A stretch of DNA of 64,000 nucleotides from Peptococcaceae bacterium (GCA_900759105.1 CAAETY010000110.1:1-64000), one strand, 5' to 3'. Shown: positions 45,762 through 56,385, counted from the stretch's first letter. A program made the numbers and translations. Notes: generated from the sequence alone by a model not told the origin.

Positions 45762-46232
45762 ATGAACAACGTTGAAAAATATATTTCCGAGAATTATGCT
45801 ACTCTTATCAATGATTTTGGATATAGTCTCTATCACGTAGAATATAAAAAGAATCATAAAGAAATTTACTTAAGAATATTCATTGAACCGTCTGAGCAAT
45901 TTTCCATGATGGATATTGAAGCATGCGAAAAGGTGAGTCGTGCATGCAGTGATGCGTTTGATAACGATGAGAAATTCCCAATCAAAGAAGCGTATATTCT
46001 TGAGGTATCTTCTCCGGGAATTGAACGAGAATTATATATTCCAGAACATTATCAACGCTACATTGGTGAAAAGGTACGCATACGTTTGTACAAAAGCATT
46101 AACAATAAAAAAGAAATGGTTGCAATCCTTAAAGCGGCAGATGATGACGGTGTTCAAATTGATGTTGACGGCGAAGTCATCGATTTAACATATAAAGATC
46201 TTTCTAAGGCGCAATTATATTGCGATTTTTAA
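45762..46232 (+). CDS. rimP: Ribosome maturation factor RimP
   Basis: A 156-residue protein needed for 30S assembly. Conserved elements are the N-terminal domain (EYKKNHKEIYLRIFIE) and ILEVSSPGIERELY, the classic signature, followed by an Sm-like C-terminal domain. ATG 45762 follows AAGGTGGTGAAG. First gene of rimP-nusA-ylxR-ylxQ-infB-rbfA-nrnA-truB-ribF. Confidence 0.96.
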   Translation: MNNVEKYISENYATLINDFGYSLYHVEYKKNHKEIYLRIFIEPSEQFSMMDIEACEKVSRACSDAFDNDEKFPIKEAYILEVSSPGIERELYIPEHYQRYIGEKVRIRLYKSINNKKEMVAILKAADDDGVQIDVDGEVIDLTYKDLSKAQLYCDF

Positions 46233-46245
46233 TTTGAGGTGGATA

Positions 46246-47346
46246 ATGAATAAAGAATTTATCTTGGCTTTAAAACAATTAGAAAAAGAAAAGGGCATCG
46301 ATGCTTACATTATTATGGAAGCTATTGAAGCTGCATTGATTTCTGCGTATAAAAAGAATTATGGCTCATTAATGAATGTAACCGTTCATATGGACCAAGA
46401 AACCGGTGACATTGAAGTGCTTGCAACAAAAGAAGTCGTTGAAGATGTTCATTCTCCACAAACAGAAATCTCTATTGATGAAGCCAAAGGCATTAAGTTT
46501 AATGTTGAAATTGGTGATTTGGTGGAAGTACCTGAATCACCAAAAGATTTCGGACGTATTGCTGCACAAACTGCAAAGCAAGTTGTGGTGCAACGCATCA
46601 GAGAAGCAGAACGTGGCATTATCTATGACGAATTTACCAGTAAAGAATCTGAAATTATCAGTGGTGTCATTGAACGGATTGAATCCGGTTCTTGCTATTT
46701 GAAGTTGAACAAAGCTGAAGCGGTGTTAACGCCTAATGAACAAATTCCTAATGAGGAATATTATGTTAATAAACGCATTAAAGCTTGCATTTTGGAAGTT
46801 AAAAAAGCACCAAAAGGGCCACAAGTTGTTATTTCTAGAACCAATCCTAAATTGTTATTAAGATTGTTTGAATTAGAAGTGCCAGAAATTAAAGACGGCT
46901 ATGTTGTAATTAAATCCGTAGCGCGTGAAGCTGGCATGCGTTCTAAGATTGCGGTTCAATCTGTAAATGATGATATTGATGCTGTTGGCGCTTGTGTTGG
47001 TCCAAACGGTTCCCGTGTAAAGAATATTGTTGATGAGTTATGCGGTGAAAAAATCGATATTATTAACTGGGACGAGTCTCCGGACATTTATATTGCCGAA
47101 GCACTAAGTCCATCTTTGGTTATTGATGTTCTTATCGATGAAGAAAACAAAAAAGCTGTGGTTGTCGTTCCGGATAATCAATTGTCATTGGCAATCGGTA
47201 AGGAAGGTCAAAATGCACGTTTGGCGGCAAAATTGACCAACTGGAAAATCGATATCAAGAACCAATCTCAGGCAGATGAACAAGGCATCGAATATAACTA
47301 TATTTTCTGCGATGAAGAACAATGTAATGGTGATGTGAATGCCTAA
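46246..47346 (+). CDS. nusA: Transcription termination/antitermination factor NusA
   Basis: A 366-residue protein with the N-terminal RNA polymerase-binding domain (1-125), an S1 domain (about 135-200), then two KH domains including VGPNGSRVKNIVDELCGEKID and IGKEGQNARLAAKLT. ATG 46246 is chosen over in-frame GTG 46234 because TTTGAGGTGGATA forms its site. Length is typical for Bacillota, which lack the acidic C-terminal repeats of enterobacteria. Confidence 0.97.
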   Translation: MNKEFILALKQLEKEKGIDAYIIMEAIEAALISAYKKNYGSLMNVTVHMDQETGDIEVLATKEVVEDVHSPQTEISIDEAKGIKFNVEIGDLVEVPESPKDFGRIAAQTAKQVVVQRIREAERGIIYDEFTSKESEIISGVIERIESGSCYLKLNKAEAVLTPNEQIPNEEYYVNKRIKACILEVKKAPKGPQVVISRTNPKLLLRLFELEVPEIKDGYVVIKSVAREAGMRSKIAVQSVNDDIDAVGACVGPNGSRVKNIVDELCGEKIDIINWDESPDIYIAEALSPSLVIDVLIDEENKKAVVVVPDNQLSLAIGKEGQNARLAAKLTNWKIDIKNQSQADEQGIEYNYIFCDEEQCNGDVNA

Positions 47347-47605
47347 AAAACCTATTTTAAGGTCCTGCGCTATTTGCAGAGAAAAGAAAGAAAAAAATGA
47401 ATTGCTTCGCATTGTGCGTTTGCCGGATGGGACTGTAGAAGTGGATCCAAGGGGCAAAAAACCGGGGCGTGGGGCATATATTTGTAAGAACGAAAAGTGT
47501 ATAAAAAATGCACAAAAGCACCATCGGTTAGATGGCGCGTTAAAAACAGTAGTGCCAGATGACGTTTACGAGCAAGCAATGGAGTATAGTCAAAATGAGC
47601 AATGA
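47339..47605 (+). CDS. rnpM: YlxR / RNase P modulator RnpM
   Basis: An 88-residue basic protein with the YlxR signature: CAICREKKEKNELLRIVR, DPRGKKPGRGAYIC and CEKCIKNA-type end (KNEKCIKNAQKH). Relatives bind RNase P RNA and modulate RNase P. It overlaps nusA by 8 bases and ylxQ by 11. Confidence 0.93.
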   Translation: MPKKPILRSCAICREKKEKNELLRIVRLPDGTVEVDPRGKKPGRGAYICKNEKCIKNAQKHHRLDGALKTVVPDDVYEQAMEYSQNEQ

Positions 47606-47921
47606 TATTCAGAAAATCTATATTTATCTAGGCTTTGCAGCAAGAGCGAAGAAAGCAAAAGCCGGTGAACAAGCAGCACTGGCGCATTTAAAAAAGCAAG
47701 ATGTACACCTTTTGGTGATTTCGGAAACTGCACAACCAAAAGCCATAGAGCGTTGGCAGCGACGTGCGGAACAATACAATGTCCCATATATTATATTTGG
47801 TAGCCAAGAGGAGCTCGGAAGAGCGATAGGAACTTCCTATAAGACCATTATTGCTTTGACAGATGAAAAATTAGCAGATGCAATACTCTTATGTAATGGA
47901 GGTGCTCTATGGGAAAAATAA
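47595..47921 (+). CDS. ylxQ: L7Ae-family RNA-binding protein YlxQ
   Basis: A 108-residue L7Ae/L30e-like protein (kink-turn binding) of the RplGA type. [21 protein letters not shown] and [16 protein letters not shown] are typical. ATG 47595 was chosen: upstream in-frame codons lie deep in rnpM. Function in ribosome or RNA metabolism is inferred from the family. Confidence 0.9.
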   Translation: MSNDIQKIYIYLGFAARAKKAKAGEQAALAHLKKQDVHLLVISETAQPKAIERWQRRAEQYNVPYIIFGSQEELGRAIGTSYKTIIALTDEKLADAILLCNGGALWEK

Positions 47922-50197
47922 GAATTTATGAGTTGGCGAAAGAATTACATCAAGATTCAAAAACCATCATCGGTCAATTAAAGCAAATGAATGTGAATGT
48001 AAGTAATCATATGAGTACGATTGATTCGGAAAGCGCTGATAAAATTCGCTCACTTAACAGCAATCAAGCGCAAAATAACAAAAGTGCGAAGGAGGAGACG
48101 GCTATTAAGGAGTCCGCTTCTAAAAAAGAACCTCAAAAGAACGCGCATCAGGAAAAAGCGCAACATTCAAAAGAAAAGAATGAACGTCCAGTAGAAAACG
48201 CTAAGAAAGATAAAGGCGATAATGCGCATAAAAATGATGCTCAAACAAATCGAAAGAACAATAACAAAAAACCAGTAAAGAATAAGGCGCAATTTACCAA
48301 TCAAGATGACGAATACAGTAGCGGTACAGGGAAAAAGAACCGTGACAATCGTAATCATTTTGGTAAAGGCAATAAAAATAGAAACAAGAAAAATAAAAAA
48401 CAACAAGCGCCTCAAAAAGAAGTTAAAGATTTTGCTGAAGTACAACACCATGTTGTTATGGAACAAATGATTACTGTTCAAGACTTGGCAAAGCAATTAG
48501 GGAAGAAAGCATCCGAAGTAATCATGAAATTAATGTCTTTGGGTGTTATGGCAACTATGAACCAAGAACTTGACTTTGAAACCGCTTCTATCATCGTTGA
48601 AGAGTATGGTGCAACCATTGAATTGAAGCAAACCATGGAAGAAAATCTGCTTAGTGAAAACGAAGAAGAAGATCGCCCTGAAGATTTGGTAACTCGTCCG
48701 CCGGTTGTAACCATTATGGGTCACGTTGACCATGGTAAAACTTCCTTGCTTGACCAAATCAGAAATTCCAGCGTAACTTCCACTGAAGCCGGTGGGATTA
48801 CTCAGCACATTGGTGCATATCAGGTTACTATTAATGGGCAAAAGATTACCTTCTTAGACACACCTGGTCATGAGGCGTTTACTGCAATGCGTGCACGTGG
48901 GGCGCAGGTTACTGACATTGCTATTCTTGTTGTTGCTGCAGATGACGGTGTTATGCCACAAACAATTGAAGCAATTGATCACGCAAAAGCTGCGGGTGTT
49001 CCAATTATTGTCGCTATCAACAAAATTGACAAGCCGGACGCTAATCCAGATAATGTTAAGACTGAATTGAGCCAATATGGGTTGATTTCTGAAGAATGGG
49101 GCGGCGATACCATTATGGTTCCTGTATCTGCCAAGAAAAACATTGGTATTAACGACCTCTTGGAAATGATTCTTCTTGTTGCTGAAATGGAAGATTTGAA
49201 AGCAAATCCAAAACGAAGCGCGCGAGGAAAGGTTGTTGAATCCAAGTTGGATAAAAATCGTGGTGCGACTGCGACATTGTTGGTTCAGAACGGGACTTTA
49301 CACAACGGGGACTTCTTGATTGTTGGTTCTACTCAAGGGCGCATCCGTGCAATGTTCGACTATCATGGCAAGCCTATTGCTAAAGCCGGTCCATCTGTTC
49401 CGGCCGAAATCTTAGGGTTAAATGATGTGCCGGCTGCTGGGGATGATTTTGTTGTTGTTGCAAACGAACGTCTCGCTAAGCAGGTAGCAGAACAACGTTC
49501 TCAAGAAAAGCACCTCAAGGAAATTTCTCGTGGTGCAAAGGTTTCTTTGGAAGACTTGTTTACTCAAATTCAACAAGGGGACGTTCAAGAATTGAATATT
49601 GTTCTGAAAGCAGATACTCAAGGTTCTATAGAAGCTATTAAGCAATCCCTTGAAAAATTGAGCACTGATGAAGTTCGTGTTAACATTATTCGCACGGCAG
49701 TCGGTGGTATTCGTGAAACCGACGTAAGCTTGGCAATGGCGTCTAACGCAATTATCATTGGTTTCAATGTTCGCCCTGATGTCAATGCAAAGCGTTTGTC
49801 CGAAAAGGAACAAGTTGACGTTAAGACCTATAGCATCATTTATGAAGCGATTGATGATGTTAAGGCTGCTATGAGCGGTTTGTTGGCACCTGATATTAAA
49901 GAAAACGAACTGGGACAAGCTGAAATTCGTTCTATTATAAAAGTTCCAAAAGTCGGTAACATTGCCGGTTGTTATGTTACCGATGGTAAGATTACTCGTC
50001 ATAGTAAAATTCGCGTATTGCGTGAAGGCATCGTTATCTACGATGGTGAAATTGCTTCCTTAAAGCGTTTTAAAGATGACGTTAAAGAAGTTGCAAGTGG
50101 CTATGAATGCGGTATTAGTCTTGAAAAATACAATGACTTCAAAGAGGGTGACATTTTAGAAGCGTATATCCTTGAAGAAGTAAAACGTGAATTATAA
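47909..50197 (+). CDS. infB: Translation initiation factor IF-2
   Basis: A 762-residue GTPase that brings formyl-Met-tRNA to the 30S. The N-terminal IF2-N segment (1-50) precedes a Lys/Asn/Gln-rich, probably unstructured linker (about 55-170), then a second IF2-N, and the G domain: GHVDHGKT (about 271-278), [12 protein letters not shown]. Domains II, III and the tRNA-binding IF2-C follow. The low-complexity linker is richer in Asn and Lys than in many relatives. GGAGGTGCTCT precedes ATG 47909, overlapping ylxQ by 13 bases. Confidence 0.97.
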   Translation: MGKIRIYELAKELHQDSKTIIGQLKQMNVNVSNHMSTIDSESADKIRSLNSNQAQNNKSAKEETAIKESASKKEPQKNAHQEKAQHSKEKNERPVENAKKDKGDNAHKNDAQTNRKNNNKKPVKNKAQFTNQDDEYSSGTGKKNRDNRNHFGKGNKNRNKKNKKQQAPQKEVKDFAEVQHHVVMEQMITVQDLAKQLGKKASEVIMKLMSLGVMATMNQELDFETASIIVEEYGATIELKQTMEENLLSENEEEDRPEDLVTRPPVVTIMGHVDHGKTSLLDQIRNSSVTSTEAGGITQHIGAYQVTINGQKITFLDTPGHEAFTAMRARGAQVTDIAILVVAADDGVMPQTIEAIDHAKAAGVPIIVAINKIDKPDANPDNVKTELSQYGLISEEWGGDTIMVPVSAKKNIGINDLLEMILLVAEMEDLKANPKRSARGKVVESKLDKNRGATATLLVQNGTLHNGDFLIVGSTQGRIRAMFDYHGKPIAKAGPSVPAEILGLNDVPAAGDDFVVVANERLAKQVAEQRSQEKHLKEISRGAKVSLEDLFTQIQQGDVQELNIVLKADTQGSIEAIKQSLEKLSTDEVRVNIIRTAVGGIRETDVSLAMASNAIIIGFNVRPDVNAKRLSEKEQVDVKTYSIIYEAIDDVKAAMSGLLAPDIKENELGQAEIRSIIKVPKVGNIAGCYVTDGKITRHSKIRVLREGIVIYDGEIASLKRFKDDVKEVASGYECGISLEKYNDFKEGDILEAYILEEVKREL

Positions 50198-50209
50198 TAG
50201 GAGTCGCCT

Positions 50210-50551
50210 ATGTCTAAAAGAAATTTTCGTTTAGCCGGTGAAATCAAGCGTGATTTAACAGAGATTTTTGCAAATGAAATCAAGGATCCTCACATTGACT
50301 CCATGGTAAGTGTGACTGATGTTGAAGTATCTAATGATTTGAGTTATGCGAAAATATACGTGAGCAAGCTTGGTTCACAACGCGAGCGTGAAGAATTATT
50401 GGATGCTCTTACAAAAGCGAATGGTTTTATTCGTTCAGCGTTGAGCCAACGATTGAAAATTAGAAAAGTACCGGAATTGCGTTTCTTCTTAGATGATTCG
50501 CTTGAATATGGCGCTAAGATTGAAAAGCTTCTTAACGAGCTGGGAGATTGA
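50210..50551 (+). CDS. rbfA: Ribosome-binding factor A
   Basis: A 113-residue KH-like protein for late 30S maturation and cold adaptation. Typical patterns are FRLAGEIKRDLTEIFANEIKDP near the start, VTDVEVSNDLSYAKIYVS, and LRFFLDDSLEYGAKI. ATG 50210 follows TAGGAGTCGCCT. Confidence 0.96.
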   Translation: MSKRNFRLAGEIKRDLTEIFANEIKDPHIDSMVSVTDVEVSNDLSYAKIYVSKLGSQREREELLDALTKANGFIRSALSQRLKIRKVPELRFFLDDSLEYGAKIEKLLNELGD

Positions 50552-50554
50552 TCA

Positions 50555-51529
50555 GTGCAAAGAGTGTTTGATTTTCTAAAAGCGAACAAGGTAAATAACC
50601 TCGCCATCTTTTCTCATGTTAGAGGAGATGGCGATTGTTTAGGTGCTCAAACAGGACTGACAAGTGTTTTGCGCCAAGAAGGTTATAATGTTTCTATGTA
50701 TAATCAAGATACACTGTCTGAAAACTACGCCTTTTTGAACGGGTTTTCAGAAATTAGTGTGTTCAATGACGAAACAATGCGGCCGGACATATGTATTGCT
50801 GTAGATTGTGCTTCATTTGAACGCATTGGTTTAACAGAGAACATGCTTTCAGAGTATCTGTGGATTAACATAGATCATCATGTGAGCAATACTATGTATG
50901 GTGCATTAAATATTATTGACGGATTAGCGTCTTCAACGTGTGAAATACTCAGCTTAATGTTGATTGAATCGGAAGTGCGCTTTTCCAAAGAAGTGGCCAC
51001 TTCTTTATATAGCGGCATTAGCACGGATACAGGCTCATTTTTATATCCGAATGCATCGGCAAAAACATTTAGCTTGGCGGCTGCCTTATTGGAGGCGGGC
51101 GCTGATAAAAGCTTGGTGCAAATGAATATCTTTGAAAACACAAGCCGTAAGCAGATTGAAATTTATAAATATCTATATGCGAATATCCACTTCGAATTAA
51201 ATGATGAAGTGGCATATTGTGTATTTACAAATGATGTAATGCGTGCAATGAAAGCGACTTCTGCTGATTTTGAAGGCGTTGTGACGTTAATCAAAGAAAT
51301 TCATGGGGTAGAGTTGGCAATTCTTCTAACCGAATTAAAGCCGGGGTATAGTAAAATAAGCATGCGCACTAAGGCATTTTTTGATGCGAATAAATGTTGT
51401 CAAAAATTTGGTGGCGGCGGACATATTCGTGCATCAGGTGCTTCGTTAGAAGAGAAACCTGAAAAAGCAATTGAACGTGTATTGGCTGAAGTAAGAACAC
51501 AATGGGAGGAACTTGGTCATGCCGAATAG
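50555..51529 (+). CDS. nrnA: Oligoribonuclease / pAp phosphatase NrnA
   Basis: A 324-residue DHH/DHHA1 protein that degrades short RNAs and dephosphorylates 3'-phosphoadenosine 5'-phosphate. DHH motifs are RGDGDCLG, NIDHHVSN, and the C-terminal DHHA1 glycine box FGGGGHIRASG. GTG 50555 is the start, three bases after rbfA. Its end overlaps truB by 11 bases. Confidence 0.93.
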   Translation: MQRVFDFLKANKVNNLAIFSHVRGDGDCLGAQTGLTSVLRQEGYNVSMYNQDTLSENYAFLNGFSEISVFNDETMRPDICIAVDCASFERIGLTENMLSEYLWINIDHHVSNTMYGALNIIDGLASSTCEILSLMLIESEVRFSKEVATSLYSGISTDTGSFLYPNASAKTFSLAAALLEAGADKSLVQMNIFENTSRKQIEIYKYLYANIHFELNDEVAYCVFTNDVMRAMKATSADFEGVVTLIKEIHGVELAILLTELKPGYSKISMRTKAFFDANKCCQKFGGGGHIRASGASLEEKPEKAIERVLAEVRTQWEELGHAE

Positions 51530-52406
51530 TGGAATTTTATTAGTGGATAAACCAACAGATATGACCTCTCATGATTTGGTAAATATTGTTCGCAAAGTAT
51601 TTCATACCAAAAAAGTTGGGCATAATGGTACGTTGGATCCGGATGCAACGGGCGTAATGGTATTGTGTATTAATCAAGCTACGCGATTGAACGAGTATCT
51701 TGTTGCAGATGAAAAATTTTATCGTGCTACAATAAAATTTGGTCAAGAAACCGATACACAAGATATATCCGGTGAAGTAATAAAGAAATGTGAAAAGCCG
51801 GCAACTGATATTGATGGGTTTAAGGCAGTGTTGGCAAGTTTTATAGGTGTTCAAGAACAAACACCGCCAATGTATTCTGCGATAAAAAAAGATGGGAAAC
51901 CGCTTTATAAGTACGCGCGAGAAGGGATTGACATTGGTGAAATTCCAAAGCGTCAAATAGAAGTGCTTTCAATTGACTGCGTTTCCTATTCATGTGATGA
52001 AGCTGTTATTGATGTTCATTGTAGCAAAGGTACTTATATTAGAACCTTATGCCAGGATATTGCTCGTGCATTAGGAAGTTGTGGATGCATGGCAGCTTTA
52101 CGCAGAATGCGGGTTGGCGCATTTGAGATTACGAGCTGTCATTCAGTTGAAGCGATTAAGGCAGCAGAATTTCCTTATGATTTATTGTTGCCAATGTCAC
52201 AAGTGGTGTCATTTCCAAAAACTGTGCTTTCAACAGAGCTTATCTTAAAAGATTTAATGAATGGTAAAAAAATTCCTTTCGAAGGTATTGCACTATCGGA
52301 GCCTAAAGAAGGTCAACTTTGCCAAGCGATTTATCAAGATGAACTGATAGCAATTGGACGCTATGAAAATAAAATGTTCGTACCAAAAAAAGTATTTCAT
52401 CTATGA
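51519..52406 (+). CDS. truB: tRNA pseudouridine-55 synthase
   Basis: Makes pseudouridine 55 in the T-loop of tRNA. A 295-residue protein with the catalytic box KVGHNGTLDPDATGVM (catalytic aspartate in LDPDATG) and the CSKGTYIRTLCQDI motif. ATG 51519 after GGGAGGA was chosen; an earlier in-frame codon at 51513 is within the ribosome site. Confidence 0.96.
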   Translation: MPNSGILLVDKPTDMTSHDLVNIVRKVFHTKKVGHNGTLDPDATGVMVLCINQATRLNEYLVADEKFYRATIKFGQETDTQDISGEVIKKCEKPATDIDGFKAVLASFIGVQEQTPPMYSAIKKDGKPLYKYAREGIDIGEIPKRQIEVLSIDCVSYSCDEAVIDVHCSKGTYIRTLCQDIARALGSCGCMAALRRMRVGAFEITSCHSVEAIKAAEFPYDLLLPMSQVVSFPKTVLSTELILKDLMNGKKIPFEGIALSEPKEGQLCQAIYQDELIAIGRYENKMFVPKKVFHL

Positions 52407-52418
52407 GAGGTTTAGACA

Positions 52419-53351
52419 TTGATTGTACATAATGGAACAAAAGGGATTGAACACAAAAGACGTGTCGTTGTTTTAGGAAATTTTGATGGGATTCATATTG
52501 GACATCAGAATTTGATTAAACAGGGTATAGAGCTGGCAAAAGAAAAAAATGCAGTATTAACAATTTTTACGTTCTATCCTCAATGGCAAGCGTTAAATAA
52601 AGCGGACTTTAAATATTTATTGTCTCAATCGGATAAGATGAATATGCTTGAGAAAATTGGCGTGGATGAAGTTATTACACAAGCTTGTGATACAGATTTT
52701 TCAAGCATTACAGCGCATGCCTTTATTCAAGATATTTTAGTGGATGTACTTAATGTATGTGGTGTTGTTGTTGGTTTTAACTATTCTTTCGGATACAAAG
52801 CCGAAGGGACGCCAGAACTTCTAAATGATGTATTAACGCCACAAGGAATCACGGTACATATAGAACCGCCATTTCAATATGCGGACAATATTGTGAGTAG
52901 TTCTTTGATACGCCGACAAGTTCGTGCTGGCAACATGTTGCTGGTAAAAGAATTGCTGGGATATTCTTATCATTTGTGCGGTGAAGTCGTGCATGGTGCA
53001 CAGAATGGCCGTAAGATGAATTTTCCTACGGCTAATATTGATTATGATGAGTCATTAATGCTGCCGTCATTAGGAGTATATGCTGCAAAGGCTTGGTTGG
53101 TTAACGAACCGAACAAGAAATATAATGGGGTTTTAAATATCGGAACACGCCCAACGGTCGATGATTCTGAGAAAATAACTGTAGAAATTCATATGCTTGA
53201 TTTTGAACAGCAAATATATGGCAAACAGCTGTGTATCGAAGTTCATCATTTTTTGCGCCATATTTCCAAGTTTAAGAATTTGTCAGAATTGAAATTGACT
53301 ATTTCGATGGACGTCGTGAATGCAAAAAAATTCTTTGAGAAAGAAAGTTAA
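52419..53351 (+). CDS. ribF: Bifunctional riboflavin kinase / FAD synthetase
   Basis: Makes FMN and FAD. The 310-residue protein has the N-terminal nucleotidyltransferase domain (LGNFDGIHIGHQNL, about 23-36, and the SSSLIRR motif) and the C-terminal riboflavin kinase (about 180-305; GRKMNFPTANI). TTG 52419 is used because no in-frame ATG precedes the conserved motif; the GAGAGG site supports it. A normal partner of truB. Confidence 0.95.
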   Translation: MIVHNGTKGIEHKRRVVVLGNFDGIHIGHQNLIKQGIELAKEKNAVLTIFTFYPQWQALNKADFKYLLSQSDKMNMLEKIGVDEVITQACDTDFSSITAHAFIQDILVDVLNVCGVVVGFNYSFGYKAEGTPELLNDVLTPQGITVHIEPPFQYADNIVSSSLIRRQVRAGNMLLVKELLGYSYHLCGEVVHGAQNGRKMNFPTANIDYDESLMLPSLGVYAAKAWLVNEPNKKYNGVLNIGTRPTVDDSEKITVEIHMLDFEQQIYGKQLCIEVHHFLRHISKFKNLSELKLTISMDVVNAKKFFEKES

Positions 53352-53354
53352 GGC

Positions 53355-53383
53355 TTGTATTACACGCCTAAAAACTATATAAT
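53355..53383 (+). promoter_or_regulatory. Promoter of rpsO
   Basis: TTGTAT (53355-53360), a 17-base spacer and a perfect TATAAT (53378-53383), just after ribF. Confidence 0.85.
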
Positions 53384-53394
53384 ACTATTGTTAT

Positions 53395-53462
53395 GGTCCG
53401 CTGCTCAGTCATCAGCAACTCCGGCGGTGACTTAGGAGTCGGATAAATATAATTCTAGGAGG
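53395..53462 (+). promoter_or_regulatory. Structured rpsO leader, candidate S15 autoregulatory RNA
   Basis: Between the promoter and the ribosome site lie several pairable segments: CCGCTG (about 53398) with CGGCGG (about 53422), TGCT with AGCA (53402-53405 and 53414-53417), and GACTTAGGAGTC (53429-53440). Ribosomal protein S15 binds such leaders to repress its own translation in several bacteria. The exact fold was not computed. Confidence 0.5.
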
Positions 53463-53470
53463 ATATTAAA

Positions 53471-53740
53471 ATGGCAATTGATGCAGCAAAGAAATCCGAA
53501 ATTATTGAACAGTACAAATTACATGATGGTGACACCGGGTCTCCAGAAGTGCAAATCGCGCTCTTGACCTATCGCATTCAATATTTGACTGAACACTTAA
53601 AGACCAATAAGAAAGACCACCATTCCCGTCGTGGCCTCTTGAAGATGGTTGGTCATCGTAGAGCCCTTTTGGATTACTTAATGGATAACGATATTGAACG
53701 TTATCGTAACATTGTTAGTAAGCTCGGCTTGCGTCGATAA
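53471..53740 (+). CDS. rpsO: Ribosomal protein uS15
   Basis: An 89-residue helical protein, the standard length, with the signature [16 protein letters not shown] and the [16 protein letters not shown] rRNA-binding segment. TCTAGGAGGATATTAAA precedes ATG 53471. The gene has its own promoter and leader, and a strong terminator follows; pnp is downstream as in many bacteria. Confidence 0.98.
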   Translation: MAIDAAKKSEIIEQYKLHDGDTGSPEVQIALLTYRIQYLTEHLKTNKKDHHSRRGLLKMVGHRRALLDYLMDNDIERYRNIVSKLGLRR

Positions 53741-53754
53741 TTTACTATGCTTAC

Positions 53755-53792
53755 AAAGATGCTTGAGGATGTTTTTCAAGCATCTTTTTTTT
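53755..53792 (+). terminator. Terminator of rpsO
   Basis: A 12-base-pair stem (53755-53766 with 53776-53787) followed by a T run of eight. Confidence 0.9.
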
Positions 53793-53843
53793 CAATTTGT
53801 TACATGTTGAAGCATGAATACTATGATATAAAGAGAGGTAGCA

Positions 53844-55937
53844 ATGGATACTATTATTAAAAAAAGTATGCTTCTTGCTGGCCGTGAGTTAAGTTTAGAA
53901 ACAGGACATTTGGCTAAACAAGCCAATGGCGCAGTGCTTGTTCGTTATGGCGACACTGTGGTTCTTGTTACTGCAACAGCCAGCAAAGAACCTCGAGAAG
54001 GAGTAGATTTCTTCCCGCTTACTGTAGATTATGAAGAAAAAATGTACTCTGTTGGGAAAATTCCTGGCGGTTTCCTGCGTCGTGAAGGACGTGCAACTGA
54101 AGCTGGCACTTTGTCAGCGCGTTTGATTGACAGACCTATCCGTCCATTATTCCCAAAAGGTTATAGAAACGATGTACAGATTGTAGCAACTGTACTTTCT
54201 GTAGAACCAGATAACGAACCAGATATGTGTGCGATGATTGGTGCTTCTGCAGCTCTGCATTTGTCTAATGCTCCATTTTTGGGTCCTATTGCAGGCGTAA
54301 GTGTTGGTTTGGTTGATGATGAATTTATCATTAATCCTAACGTTGAACAACGTGAAAAGACTTTGTTGCATTTATCTGTGGCTGGGACTGCTGATGCAAT
54401 TATGATGGTTGAAGCCGGCGCAAAAGAAGTACCTGAAGATACGATTCTTGATGCTATTATGTTCGGTCATAAAGAAATTCAACGTGTTGTCGCTATGATT
54501 GAAGCGTTCCGTGATGAAGCTTTAGAAGCTGGCATTGCACAAGAAAAATACGAACCAGAAGTCGTTGAATTGCCTAGTGAATTAGTGGCTGATGTAGAAG
54601 AGCAAGCAAAGGTTGCGTTGCGTGAAGCATTGCAAATCATTAACAAACAAAAACGCGATGAAGCGGTTAGCGAAGTAAAGGATCAAGCTGTAGAAGCGTT
54701 AATCGAAAAGTATCCTGAACAGGAAGCCGATTTGCGCGCCGCATTGGATGCCTTGATGAAGCAAATTGTTCGTCAATTGATTACTCTGGAACACAAGCGT
54801 CCGGATGGTCGTGCGGTAACCGAAGTTCGCCCTCTGACTTGCGAAGTTGACTTGTTGCCACGTACGCATGGGAGCGCTGTGTTCACTCGTGGACAAACTC
54901 AAATTCTTTCGGTAACCACATTAGGATCTTTACGTGACAATCAATTATTGGATGGGCTTGAACAAGAAGAGTCTAGAAGATATTTGCATCATTATAATTT
55001 CCCTCCATACAGCGTAGGGGAAACCCGTCCGATGCGTGGGCCAGGTCGTCGAGAAATTGGTCATGGCGCATTAGCTAGACGTGCATTAGAACCTGTTATT
55101 CCAAGTGAAGAAGAATTCCCATACACCATTCGCGTTGTATCTGAAGCTGTCGAATCTAACGGTTCTACATCTATGGGGAGCGTTTGCGGTAGCACATTAT
55201 CTTTGATGGCTGCCGGCGTTCCTATTAAAAAGCCGGTCTCCGGTGTTGCAATGGGCTTGATTCGCGAAGGCGATGAGTTTGTTGTATTAACGGACCTTCA
55301 AGGGCTTGAAGATGCGTTGGGGGATATGGACTTTAAGGTTGCTGGGACTGTTGATGGTGTAACAGCAATTCAAATGGACATTAAGATTTCCGGGATTAGC
55401 AAGGCTATCTTGAAGCAAGCGCTTGCTCAAGCATATGATGGTCGTATGTTCATTATGAATGCAATGATGCAAGCGATTAACGAACCACGTAAGGAATTGT
55501 CTCCTTATGCGCCACGTGTTGAACAAATGAAAATTGATGTTGACAAAATCAAAGATGTTATTGGTAGTGGCGGTAAGACCATTAAGAAAATTATTGAACT
55601 TACTGGTGTTGAAATCGATGTCGAAGAAACCGGTATTATTCACGTTCTTTCTGCAGATGCAGACGCTTGTCAACGTGCAATGAAGATGATTGAAGATATC
55701 GTGAAAGAACCTGAAGTTGGCGAGATTTATGAAGGCAAGGTCGTAAAGATTATGGAATTTGGCGCATTCGTTAATATTTTGCCGGGTAAAGACGGGCTGG
55801 TTCATATTTCTCAACTTGCCAAAGAACGCGTGAAGAAGGTAGAAGACGTAGTAAGCGTTGGTGATATTGTACGTGTTAAGGTGAGTGAAATTGATAAGCA
55901 AGGTCGTATTAATCTTTCTATGAAAGCACTTTTGTAA
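53844..55937 (+). CDS. pnp: Polyribonucleotide nucleotidyltransferase (PNPase)
   Basis: A 697-residue phosphorolytic 3'-5' exoribonuclease. Two RNase PH domains (about 1-215 and 305-545, the second with [23 protein letters not shown] split by position), an all-helical middle part, a KH domain ([11 protein letters not shown], about 572-582) and an S1 domain at the end ([23 protein letters not shown]). ATG 53844 follows AGAGAGGTAGCA. A weak promoter-like TATGAT lies at 53822-53827. Confidence 0.98.
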   Translation: MDTIIKKSMLLAGRELSLETGHLAKQANGAVLVRYGDTVVLVTATASKEPREGVDFFPLTVDYEEKMYSVGKIPGGFLRREGRATEAGTLSARLIDRPIRPLFPKGYRNDVQIVATVLSVEPDNEPDMCAMIGASAALHLSNAPFLGPIAGVSVGLVDDEFIINPNVEQREKTLLHLSVAGTADAIMMVEAGAKEVPEDTILDAIMFGHKEIQRVVAMIEAFRDEALEAGIAQEKYEPEVVELPSELVADVEEQAKVALREALQIINKQKRDEAVSEVKDQAVEALIEKYPEQEADLRAALDALMKQIVRQLITLEHKRPDGRAVTEVRPLTCEVDLLPRTHGSAVFTRGQTQILSVTTLGSLRDNQLLDGLEQEESRRYLHHYNFPPYSVGETRPMRGPGRREIGHGALARRALEPVIPSEEEFPYTIRVVSEAVESNGSTSMGSVCGSTLSLMAAGVPIKKPVSGVAMGLIREGDEFVVLTDLQGLEDALGDMDFKVAGTVDGVTAIQMDIKISGISKAILKQALAQAYDGRMFIMNAMMQAINEPRKELSPYAPRVEQMKIDVDKIKDVIGSGGKTIKKIIELTGVEIDVEETGIIHVLSADADACQRAMKMIEDIVKEPEVGEIYEGKVVKIMEFGAFVNILPGKDGLVHISQLAKERVKKVEDVVSVGDIVRVKVSEIDKQGRINLSMKALL

Positions 55938-55986
55938 TATAAGTACGTGAGTGAATGACGTTTTATCTAATTAAACGAGTTTATAT

Positions 55987-56018
55987 AAAAGCCGTTCTCC
56001 ATTTGGAGAACGGCTTTT
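55987..56018 (+). terminator. Terminator of pnp
   Basis: A 14-base perfect stem (55987-56000 with 56005-56018) around ATTT, ending in TTTT. Confidence 0.9.
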
Positions 56019-56068
56019 ATAATTTAAAAATAAATAATGATTTTTACATGAAAAACAAAAGTTTATGG

Positions 56069-56097
56069 TTGACAGACATGCAATAAAAGATTAGTAT
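56069..56097 (+). promoter_or_regulatory. Promoter of the glycine riboswitch transcript
   Basis: A consensus TTGACA (56069-56074), a 17-base spacer and TAGTAT (56092-56097). The leader to the riboswitch is about 120 bases long and contains a possible hairpin CTCGAC/GTCGATGAG (about 56113-56135). Confidence 0.85.
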
Positions 56098-56221
56098 AGG
56101 AGATGTCTTCTCGACGCAATATTGTCGATGAGTCAGGGACAATTGATGTGAAAATTAGTCCGTGATTTGTGGATGATTTTGTGCGAGATATTGGATTACA
56201 ATTGAATATAGCAGATGATTT

Positions 56222-56385
56222 TCTTAGGGGAATGGCGCAAGCCTGCCGAAGGAGTAAAACTCTCAGGCGTCTGTAAGCAGATGGGGACTAAGAAAGGATG
56301 TGACTCTGGAGAAGCTCATTAAATTGAGGACCGAAGGTGCAAGGCAAAGTGATGCCGAATCTCTCAGGTAAAAGTACGGAGCCAA
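56222..56385 (+). promoter_or_regulatory. Tandem glycine riboswitch
   Basis: Two aptamers of the glycine family in a row. Aptamer 1 is closed by TCTTAG/CTAAGA (56222-56227 with 56288-56293) and has CTGCCGAAGGAG and CTCTCAGGC. Aptamer 2 (about 56302-56383) has GGACCGAAGGTGC and CTCTCAGGTAAAAG. These core segments are diagnostic. Whether glycine turns the gene on or off cannot be told from the sequence; no strong terminator follows aptamer 2. Confidence 0.92.

Noticed and set aside
48060..48420. Repeat-like low-complexity region
   Set aside because: It is the Lys/Asn/Gln-rich linker of IF-2, not a DNA repeat element or CRISPR array.
49418..50002. 194-codon open frame on the minus strand
   Set aside because: Antisense to infB, compositionally biased.
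53797..53827. Promoter for pnp (TTGTTA, TATGAT)
   Set aside because: Spacer of 19 bases; too weak to list, although pnp after a terminator does need a start.
55287..55901. 204-codon open frame on the minus strand
   Set aside because: Antisense to pnp, with Asn/His-rich low-complexity sequence; a shadow of the conserved frame.
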